Shown here: positions 1 through 6,007 of the stretch, piece after piece
Position numbering within the stretch: position 1 is the stretch's first letter
Layout: each line of letters opens with the position of its first letter
Assembly: GCA_937907495.1 (NCBI GenBank)
Contig: CALESS010000415.1
Location: forward strand, 1 to 9,460
DNA length: 9,460 nucleotides
Origin: an uncultured Anaerolineaceae bacterium
GTDB taxonomy: Bacteria; Chloroflexota; Anaerolineae; Anaerolineales; Anaerolineaceae
Direction of reading: 5' to 3'
Made by a program: the position numbers and the translations under genes
The notes under the pieces: model-generated
The model's database searches: none
What the model saw: the letters and a program-made list of their open reading frames with translations, nothing else
What the model was told of the DNA's origin: nothing

Positions 1-1076
1 ATCACCAGTGGGCAGACTTCATTCCACAAAGAAGGTACCACAAGTACATCAATCTCGCTGAGAATTTCCGGCAGCCGCTGGTTTTCATAAACTCCCATCC
101 AACGAATGCGCCCATCTCCACCCGCCAGCCGCTGCAAACGCTGGCTGAACGCCGGGTCTTTTTTGGCATCCCCATACAGACGCAGCTCCAGGGGCCGGGT
201 TTCAGAGGTTAGCTTGCGAAACGCCTGCACCAATACCTGGGCGCCTTTGATCGGCGTGAGGTTCCCCAGGTATCCAAAGCGGAAGGTCTGGGAGGGCTTC
301 TTGGCAGGCAGCGGCTTCGGCCAGCGCGAGATATTCAATCCATTCGGTGAGAGCATCACCTTTTCGGGATCAATCCCCTGCTGCAAAACCATTTTCTGGG
401 TGAGCTCACTCAGCGCCATGATCACATCCACCTGCTGCAATTGCTGGTTGATTTTCTCCTGTCGCTCACGGACCTGATGGGAGACCTCCTCCATGCCGAA
501 CCAACGGGCAAGCGGTGGACGCTCCACCCAGGGCTGGAGATCCCTTCCTGCCAGTTGTTCCAACCAGCGGAACCTGCGCTTTTCGGTGAGCAGACACCAG
601 GCACAACGGTTCTCTTCCGGGCCAGGGCAGCGCCTTCCATCCGGGTGGAGCAAATTAATCCGCGGACAGACGGTCCAGTAATCGTGCAATGAAAGCACCG
701 TCGGGATGCCTTGATTCCTGGCTGCCTCGAGAACCGAGACCGTAATCAAATACCCGCTATGCAAATGCACAATATCCGGCTGCTGCTCCTTCAAATGCTG
801 TTCGAACCACCGCCCCACCGGACCATTCCAGTAGGATTGCTGAAATTTCTCCTCGTCCGGGCTGGCAGGGATGCTCAAGCGCTGGATACGGATTCCCTGG
901 TAGGTCTCTTCCTGGCTGGTTACCTCACCCCCCGGCAGACTGCGGATTTCCTCAATCGAGACGATCTCCACCTCGTGCCCATGCGCCTGCAGCCACTGCG
1001 CGCCATGCAGGGTGACCCACTCCACCCCTCCCAGGTAGTTGGGTGGACTATGATGTGTGGCGATCAGGATCTTCAT
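1..1076 (-). CDS. GT4 family glycosyltransferase, C-terminus cut off by window edge
   Basis: Predicted cytoplasmic or membrane-associated glycosyltransferase with the GT-B fold (family GT4), moving a sugar from a nucleotide donor to a growing lipid-linked glycan. 358 codons are visible; about 50 or more C-terminal residues lie beyond the left edge. The N-terminus is MKILIATHHSPPNYLGGVEW, the usual Rossmann strand followed by a P..GG.E acceptor-side loop. LHDYW at about 131-135 leads into a cysteine set C137, C150, C158, C161 seen in many GT4 enzymes. The donor domain starts around FGYLGNLTPIKGA (267-279), and VPSLWNEVCPLV (346-357) carries the first Glu (E353) of the EX7E-type nucleotide-sugar motif. 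The second Glu is off the window. The ATG overlaps the flippase stop as ATGA, with GGGAG five bases upstream, so the start is well supported and translation is probably coupled. Donor and acceptor sugars cannot be told from sequence. Confidence 0.92.
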   Translation of the reverse strand, partial: MKILIATHHSPPNYLGGVEWVTLHGAQWLQAHGHEVEIVSIEEIRSLPGGEVTSQEETYQGIRIQRLSIPASPDEEKFQQSYWNGPVGRWFEQHLKEQQPDIVHLHSGYLITVSVLEAARNQGIPTVLSLHDYWTVCPRINLLHPDGRRCPGPEENRCAWCLLTEKRRFRWLEQLAGRDLQPWVERPPLARWFGMEEVSHQVRERQEKINQQLQQVDVIMALSELTQKMVLQQGIDPEKVMLSPNGLNISRWPKPLPAKKPSQTFRFGYLGNLTPIKGAQVLVQAFRKLTSETRPLELRLYGDAKKDPAFSQRLQRLAGGDGRIRWMGVYENQRLPEILSEIDVLVVPSLWNEVCPLV

Positions 1077-2557
1077 GGCAGCTCCCTGCCGGCAGAAAGT
1101 TCCCGCCGCGCTAAAGCCAGCTTAAGCAGTTGTTTGAGTTCATTCTTGCCCACCGCCTGGCTGAGGAAAACGAAAAGAACATAGCTGAGAAGACATACCG
1201 CAAAAACCAGCCAAAACGGCCAGATTTCCCGCACCAGCAATGCGGCGATTCCCATTCCCAGCGGCGGTATGAAAACGCGCAGAATTTCTGCCTTGTTCGG
1301 AATGCTGGGAATAACCTTGCGCAGGGTGATTAGATGCTGCGTCACCAGGATGGATTCGGTCAGCACTGCAATCCAGGCGGCGGCGATCAAGCCATAACGC
1401 GGCACCAGGATCAGGTTCATCAGCACGTTGAAGAAGCTGCTGAGGGTCACGGCCACAGCTACCCGCTTTTCCCGGTTGCTGAGAACGATGACATACCCCA
1501 AAAACTCCGACAAGAACAACAGCGGCACGGTCCAGATCACTATTTGAAAAACCTGGGTGGAGGCTGCAAACTCAACGTCATACAGGAAATGAATAATTGG
1601 CGAGGCCAGCGCCCATCCACCGACTGCAATTGGCAGGGAAATAATCAACAAATAGCGGAAGAATCGTTGGTAAATCAAAGGCAATTCACCCGCCCCGCGG
1701 ACGGATTGGCGGGCCAGCGTGGGATAAAGCGTGGTGTTGAGGATGTTGGAGATCAACACAAACGAGAAGATCAGGTTGTAAGCCGCATTGTAAAAACCGG
1801 TCTCTGTGCTCGTCCGGAAAATATCCAGTAAGACCGTGCTGAATTTATAGGACAGCCCAAGTGCAAACCCAATGATGCCAAACGGCAGGCTCAAGCGGAT
1901 TAGGCTCGAGGCATCCAGCAATCGCCGCGGCTGCGGGCGAATCCCGATCAAATGAACCTGTAAAGCGCAATACGCGGCCATCAACCCCACCGCAATCAAG
2001 GTAGCCCCAATCAGGCCATTCACCCCCAGCTTGAAAACCAGGGCCAGGGTTCCAAAAATAACAAATCCAAACTGGTTAATCACCTTGCCGAGGGAGGAGA
2101 GATCCAGGCGCTCATATCCCGCCAGAATGGAATCGCTTGCCCCGCCGACACTGTATAAAATGAGGGTCAGCGAATAGAGAGCGATGCTCAAAATTCGCTC
2201 CGGCGGGCGCTTGGTTACCACGGCAAACAAGACCACGATTCCGATGGTCAGGAGGGAAAGCAGCAAGCGGATGCCCAGCACATTCCCGTATAACTCATTC
2301 ACCTGGCGGGTGGAGTCCGGCTCTTCCCGCAGGCGCGCCACCTGCCGCACCGTGAACGCACTCAACCCCAGGTCCGAGAAGATACTGAAGATGGCAGTGA
2401 AGGCCAGCACCGCCGTGTATTCTCCGTATGTTTCCGCACCCAACCTCCGCACCACCATGATGGAAAAGATGAAAGACAGCACTTTAATGGCTGCCTGTGC
2501 ACCAAAGCCAAGGGAGGAATTGCGGAAGATGATTTGTGAGACGGAGCGGTTGGTCAT
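1073..2557 (-). CDS. Wzx-like polysaccharide/oligosaccharide flippase (MOP superfamily)
   Basis: 494-residue integral membrane protein predicted to flip a lipid-linked oligosaccharide across the cytoplasmic membrane. The N-terminal polysaccharide-biosynthesis domain is recognisable: RRLGAETYGEY at 37-47 directly after the first membrane helix, then a second helix and SDLGLSAFTVRQVAR at 61-75, both typical of Wzx/RfbX-type transporters. Hydrophobic segments are spread over the whole length, consistent with 12-14 helices, and the length matches the family. The tail after about residue 470 is polar and basic, so probably cytoplasmic. It lies 21 bases after the acyltransferase stop and overlaps the glycosyltransferase start by four bases. 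Neighbouring transferases support a glycan substrate rather than a drug or peptidoglycan precursor; MurJ-like or MATE alternatives look less likely because of the LG.(E)TYG.Y signature. No polymerase (Wzy) is present here, so whether it exports repeat units or a single glycan is open. Confidence 0.88.
   Translation of the reverse strand: MTNRSVSQIIFRNSSLGFGAQAAIKVLSFIFSIMVVRRLGAETYGEYTAVLAFTAIFSIFSDLGLSAFTVRQVARLREEPDSTRQVNELYGNVLGIRLLLSLLTIGIVVLFAVVTKRPPERILSIALYSLTLILYSVGGASDSILAGYERLDLSSLGKVINQFGFVIFGTLALVFKLGVNGLIGATLIAVGLMAAYCALQVHLIGIRPQPRRLLDASSLIRLSLPFGIIGFALGLSYKFSTVLLDIFRTSTETGFYNAAYNLIFSFVLISNILNTTLYPTLARQSVRGAGELPLIYQRFFRYLLIISLPIAVGGWALASPIIHFLYDVEFAASTQVFQIVIWTVPLLFLSEFLGYVIVLSNREKRVAVAVTLSSFFNVLMNLILVPRYGLIAAAWIAVLTESILVTQHLITLRKVIPSIPNKAEILRVFIPPLGMGIAALLVREIWPFWLVFAVCLLSYVLFVFLSQAVGKNELKQLLKLALARRELSAGRELP
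1082..1086 (-). promoter_or_regulatory. Ribosome binding site of the glycosyltransferase gene
   Basis: GGGAG on the minus strand inside the last codons of the flippase, five bases before the glycosyltransferase ATG. Together with the ATGA overlap it indicates re-initiation by ribosomes finishing the flippase. Confidence 0.5.
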
Positions 2558-2578
2558 GAAATCACTCTTTTTATGGTA

Positions 2579-3703
2579 TCAACCAAACAGGTAACGGTAA
2601 TAACGGCGCAGGGGGGTCATAATCACCACTTTCATCAACCCCAGCGAAAGGCCCAATCCGCCGCCCAAAAAAATCAGCGAGAGCGGCACCTGGTAAGCCA
2701 GGAACCCGGGTGCAAGGTGATAAATCACCCGCCCGATAATCTCCATAACCTTGTGGTGCGTCAAGTAAATGCCATAACTGCGTGAACCTAAATAATAAAG
2801 CGGTTTGAAGAGCCAGGTTTTTTCCACTTCCCAGGTCATCAACAGGAAAACGGCCAGCAGCGAATACACCTGGTGAGTGAGGGGGAATGGAACACTCCGC
2901 CACTCCAGCCCGCCCAGGCGATACACCAACTCGGGTTCCACCATGGCTGCCAGGCCCGCCACCAGCACGGCCCATCCCAGCCAGGGCTTTGCCCGCTTCA
3001 GCCAGGCTTTAAACGTTTCCAGGTGGGTGCCAACCACCAGCCCCGCGCTGAAGAAGAGGATCCAGCGGGGCACCGACCAATCCGGTGAGATTTTGAGCAA
3101 GAAATCTATGGCCGGTGTGCTGCCAAACGCCAGGTACGCATACCGGAAGAGCGAAGTGCCCACCTGGAGCAACCCGGCAAGCATCAGCAAAATCACAGGG
3201 CGCTCTTTTGCCAGGCGCATCAAAAAGGGTGCCAACAGATAGAGATAGCACATCAGCGGCACAAAATAATACGGTCCGTCTGCGCCGGTGGAGAGAAACA
3301 ACCCCAGGTACTCCAGCGGAGTGTGGGTTACGCCCTCGGTAATATAGATTTGAACAAAGATAATGACCGACCAGATAAAATACGGGATGAGCAGGTTCAA
3401 GATGCGGGTACGGATAAACTTCCAACTGAGGGTTTGCTGGCTGCCCCGCCCGGCATATACCAGGAAGCAACCCGCCGTGAAAAGGAACCCCGCCACGCTG
3501 AGGGCTGTAATCTGGCGGACGATGATCAAAATATAATAAGCCAGCGAACCCACCTGGCTGCTTGCCGCCATCCCAGCCGGGAGAAAACGGTGCGCCCAGC
3601 AGAACATGGCTACCGTTCCCCAGCCGGCGGCATGGTTGAGCACCACCCCCAGGATAAACAACCCGTTTAATAAAAACAATCGTTTATTCAATTCAGTTCC
3701 CAC
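2579..3703 (-). CDS. Membrane acyltransferase, acyltransferase family 3
   Basis: 374-residue multi-pass membrane protein of the acyltransferase-3 family (OatA/NodX/WecH-like), predicted to add an acetyl or other acyl group to a sugar hydroxyl of the glycan. The first helix contains the conserved His in VVLNHAAGWG (H24). The second conserved block is VAGFLFTAGCFL (70-81), matching the family GFF..SG pattern loosely. The C-terminal block SYGIYLTHHKVME (309-321) is the usual SYGIYL.H signature. About ten hydrophobic segments span the protein, and no periplasmic SGNH hydrolase domain is fused, so it is the short form. The first codon used here is GTG at 3703. A TTG at 3691 is an alternative, because the purine tract AAAGG ends only one base before the GTG but 13 bases before the TTG. 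No in-frame ATG exists between the DUF362 stop and the GTG. Sitting between the DUF362 gene and the flippase, it probably decorates the exported glycan before or during export. Confidence 0.85.
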   Translation of the reverse strand: MGTELNKRLFLLNGLFILGVVLNHAAGWGTVAMFCWAHRFLPAGMAASSQVGSLAYYILIIVRQITALSVAGFLFTAGCFLVYAGRGSQQTLSWKFIRTRILNLLIPYFIWSVIIFVQIYITEGVTHTPLEYLGLFLSTGADGPYYFVPLMCYLYLLAPFLMRLAKERPVILLMLAGLLQVGTSLFRYAYLAFGSTPAIDFLLKISPDWSVPRWILFFSAGLVVGTHLETFKAWLKRAKPWLGWAVLVAGLAAMVEPELVYRLGGLEWRSVPFPLTHQVYSLLAVFLLMTWEVEKTWLFKPLYYLGSRSYGIYLTHHKVMEIIGRVIYHLAPGFLAYQVPLSLIFLGGGLGLSLGLMKVVIMTPLRRYYRYLFG

Positions 3704-3745
3704 ACCTTTTCTGCGAGGATGTCCAGCGGTGTCTTCAATGATAGG
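3704..3745 (-). other. 42-base intergenic gap, the longest in the window
   Basis: Gap between the TAA of the DUF362 gene and the GTG of the acyltransferase. I see no convincing terminator stem with a T tract and no clear -35/-10 pair. It contains a purine tract AGAAAAGG at its downstream end, the only ribosome-binding candidate for the acyltransferase. Read-through transcription is the simplest interpretation. Confidence 0.5.
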
Positions 3746-4993
3746 TTAAATTTCAATCCGGGAATAATCAATAAGGGTATACGTATCCAGCCAGGGGTCA
3801 GCCCGTTCGTAGCTGCCCATGCCTCCCGCGGCCGCCAGCACCAGGTGATCATCTTCCGTTTCGCCGCGCCGTGGATGCCAGATCGGTTCTGCGTTCAGGA
3901 TGTCAAACATTACACACTCCACGGCAACCGGGTCTCGCGAGAAAAACAGGCTGTTGGGAGATGCATTCCCAAAACTTGCCCAGCGGCTGGGGGCGTAGGT
4001 GGTATTGCCAAGCGCCCCGAACAGCCCATCCCCCACCACCAGCACAGTCTTCCCCCGGATGTTGGGATTCTGATTGATGACCACCAGCGGATTGTAGGAG
4101 GAAGAGTAGGCCGGATTCTCAGGGTCAATCAGGCGATGCAGGTAATCTCCATCATTGCACAGTACACAATCAATGGAGCCATAATGGTTCTTGAACCCCA
4201 GGCTCACCGCAGAAATGCCGTGATCCTTGAGGATGGGCATATTGATCAGATAGGTACAATTCACCAGCACATCGGTCAACTGGCGGGTGGTCAGTGGTGC
4301 ATGGTTGAAGTGGAGGGTGGCTGATTCCTCGGCGCTGCTGAAACCGGCAGCCGTTCCACACACCCCGGAGTCGAAAATCTGCACATTGGGATTCACCATC
4401 CGGCTGCGAAAACGGTTGGGGATCGGGCGCAACGCATCATAAATCCAGATATCCTGCGCTTGCACCCCGGCCAATAACATCCCGCTCACCAGCGCATTGA
4501 CCGGCTCCGCCAGGGCATCAATCCGGTTGGTGATTTCATTGCAATCACCCCAGCAGTTGTTAAAATTCACCTTGATCGCAATACCCTTGCCGGCGGAATA
4601 ACCCGGCAGCAGGGATTGCCATGCCTCCGCTATGGTAGCTTTGCCCGTCAGCGCTTTTAATCCACGCTCCGTCATCTCATTCACCCGCGCCTGGCTGACA
4701 AAATCCCCATACCAACCTGAGCTGAAATTCCAACTGGTTGCCTGGTCATCCCAGACATGCACCACCCGGTTGGCGGCGGGCGGGGTGGTGGGAGTGGGAT
4801 TCGGCGTGGGGATGGGCTGTGTCTCCGGATTCATCACCAGCGGCAGGTATTGCGTGAGTCCGCCGCTCGAGCCGGAGACAGGCAGGATGCGGGTTTTCCC
4901 GGAAATACAACCAGCCACCATCCCGGCAGCCGCCATGGCACTGCTGCCAAGCGCAAACCGCAGGAACTCCCGGCGCGTCATTCGCCTGGTCAT
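3746..4993 (-). CDS. Tat-exported DUF362 lipoprotein
   Basis: 415-residue DUF362 protein of unknown biochemical role, predicted to sit on the outer face of the cytoplasmic membrane. Residues 1-29 form a twin-arginine signal: TRREFLRFALG (6-16), a hydrophobic Ala/Met stretch, and a lipobox V26-A27-G28-C29, so C29 is the likely lipidated residue. YLPLVMN (49-55) and a Pro/Thr linker (56-72) follow. The DUF362 core has IAIKVNFN (138-145), NMPILKDH (251-258), GFKNHYGSI (266-274) and FSRDPVAVE (351-359), the expected lysine, histidine and aspartate blocks. There is no fused ferredoxin domain, although several cysteines (147, 151, 212, 246, 276, 279, 360) are scattered through the core. The ATG overlaps the NadE-like stop as ATGA and is preceded by a strong AAGGAG at 11 bases; the ATG at codon 5 is a second possible start. 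Export of this protein inside a glycan operon suggests an outer-surface step, but no reaction should be assumed. Confidence 0.87.
   Translation of the reverse strand: MTRRMTRREFLRFALGSSAMAAAGMVAGCISGKTRILPVSGSSGGLTQYLPLVMNPETQPIPTPNPTPTTPPAANRVVHVWDDQATSWNFSSGWYGDFVSQARVNEMTERGLKALTGKATIAEAWQSLLPGYSAGKGIAIKVNFNNCWGDCNEITNRIDALAEPVNALVSGMLLAGVQAQDIWIYDALRPIPNRFRSRMVNPNVQIFDSGVCGTAAGFSSAEESATLHFNHAPLTTRQLTDVLVNCTYLINMPILKDHGISAVSLGFKNHYGSIDCVLCNDGDYLHRLIDPENPAYSSSYNPLVVINQNPNIRGKTVLVVGDGLFGALGNTTYAPSRWASFGNASPNSLFFSRDPVAVECVMFDILNAEPIWHPRRGETEDDHLVLAAAGGMGSYERADPWLDTYTLIDYSRIEI
4778..4798 (+). other. Predicted G-quadruplex motif on the template strand
   Basis: Four G-runs of three to four bases at 4778-4780, 4782-4785, 4790-4792 and 4796-4798 are separated by loops of 1, 4 and 3 bases, fitting the standard G3+ N1-7 pattern. 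Further runs follow at 4808-4811 and 4814-4816. The pattern falls in the part of the DUF362 gene encoding the Pro/Thr linker, whose CCN and ACC codons explain the composition. No function is shown. Confidence 0.4.
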
Positions 4994-6006
4994 AATTTCA
5001 CCGGCTCCTTATCATCCAGGTGAAGCACCGAGTGGCGTAAATAGGCCGTGGTGCGCTGCTTGCGGATGATGTCTTCCCATACCCGTTCCACTTGCCCGGA
5101 AGTAATCCCCAGCTCCGCTGCAATCACCGCCGCCGGAATACCCCGCTCCATCCCACACCAGATCAAATCCAGCACCTCGAACGGCAGGCGGAAGAAGAAT
5201 TCTTCCTGGGTGCTGCCGGCGGAATACGTATCCGTGGTCGGCGGGCGCTGGCGAATTTCAGCAGGAATCTCCAGGAAAGCAGCAAGCTGGTATACCTGGC
5301 TCTTGAACAAATGACCAATCGGCTGTAAATCCACTCCGCCATCACCATATTTGACAAAAAAGCCCAGGTCGTGCTCATTTTTATTGGCGGTGCCCATCAC
5401 GGCAAAATTGCGCAGTTCTGCATGGTAATAGAGCATATTCATGCGCGCCCGTTGCTTGTAATTGGAGGCAGCCACAATTTGCAGAAATTCATTCACCGGC
5501 AGGCGCTGCGATTGTTCTTCGCCGGAGGGGGAAATAACCGTCACCCGAAACACGTTCAAGGTTTCGTCATCCAGCAGACTGCCGGGCAGGGTAATCTTCA
5601 CCTTCCAGCCCGCACCATACTCCGGATACAGCCGGCGGATGGCTTCATCCCGCCGCTGGTAACAGCCTGCGCCCTCCAGCATGGGCGTAATATCCTCGGT
5701 GAGGGTTTTGATCCCGAAGAAATCAGCCAATCCTTGGGCCAGGGTTAAACTGTCCGGAGAAGACTCGCGTTCCGGCAGCATCAAACCCAGCACCTTCTCC
5801 GGCCCGAAGGCTTTTACGCACAACCCCAGCACCACCGAGGAATCAATTCCGCCGCTGATGCCGAGGACAGCCCCCCTGCGGCGCAGGATTTGCCCAACCG
5901 ATTGGCGCATAAATTCGACAATTCGCTCCACTTCACATTCCACATCCAGGCTTAAGCAAGCCCGGCTGAATACAATAGCCTGTTTTGCTGGTTCAATAAT
6001 TTTCAT
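4990..6006 (-). CDS. nadE: NadE-like NAD(+) synthetase family protein with enlarged middle region
   Basis: 338-residue cytoplasmic protein of the NAD synthetase family (N-type ATP pyrophosphatase). The family reaction adenylates the carboxylate of deamido-NAD and replaces AMP with ammonia. The P-loop SGGIDSS is at 51-57; NYKQRARMNMLYYHAE (182-197) matches the family N.K.R.RM helix; GTANKNEHDLGFFVKYGDGG (205-224) is the canonical NadE signature; PPTTDTYS (255-262) and TQEEFFFRLPFEVLD (266-280) stand where the usual PP(T/S)(A/S)DL...DE..LG..Y..ID motif is. It has no nitrilase-type glutaminase domain. It is 60-90 residues longer than ordinary ammonia-dependent NadE (about 250-275), mostly from extra sequence at about 120-175 between P-loop and signature. 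Its start follows the AsnB-like stop by one base, with only a weak GGA upstream, so coupled translation is likely. It may be a true NAD synthetase, or a relative reassigned to amidating a glycan precursor. The symbol names the family, not a proven role. Confidence 0.82.
   Translation of the reverse strand: MKIIEPAKQAIVFSRACLSLDVECEVERIVEFMRQSVGQILRRRGAVLGISGGIDSSVVLGLCVKAFGPEKVLGLMLPERESSPDSLTLAQGLADFFGIKTLTEDITPMLEGAGCYQRRDEAIRRLYPEYGAGWKVKITLPGSLLDDETLNVFRVTVISPSGEEQSQRLPVNEFLQIVAASNYKQRARMNMLYYHAELRNFAVMGTANKNEHDLGFFVKYGDGGVDLQPIGHLFKSQVYQLAAFLEIPAEIRQRPPTTDTYSAGSTQEEFFFRLPFEVLDLIWCGMERGIPAAVIAAELGITSGQVERVWEDIIRKQRTTAYLRHSVLHLDDKEPVKL
5005..5010 (-). promoter_or_regulatory. Strong ribosome binding site for the DUF362 gene
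   Basis: AAGGAG on the minus strand, eleven bases before the ATG at 4993 and inside the end of the NadE-like gene. It favours the ATG at 4993 over the internal ATG four codons later (4981), which would be 23 bases away. Confidence 0.6.
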
Positions 6007-6007
6007 C

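Noticed and set aside
106..1184. Plus-strand open frames in the first 1.1 kb, which might suggest a gene-poor left end
   Set aside because: The minus strand here is continuously open and encodes a clear GT4 glycosyltransferase running off the left edge.
1334..1831. 165-codon plus-strand open frame opposite the flippase
   Set aside because: Gln/His/Gly-rich text produced by reading membrane-protein codons backwards; no motif and no ribosome binding site of note.
3719..4324. 201-codon plus-strand open frame opposite the DUF362 gene
   Set aside because: It lies entirely within or beside a well-supported minus-strand gene, shows no recognisable domain, and is typical of antisense frames in GC-rich coding DNA.
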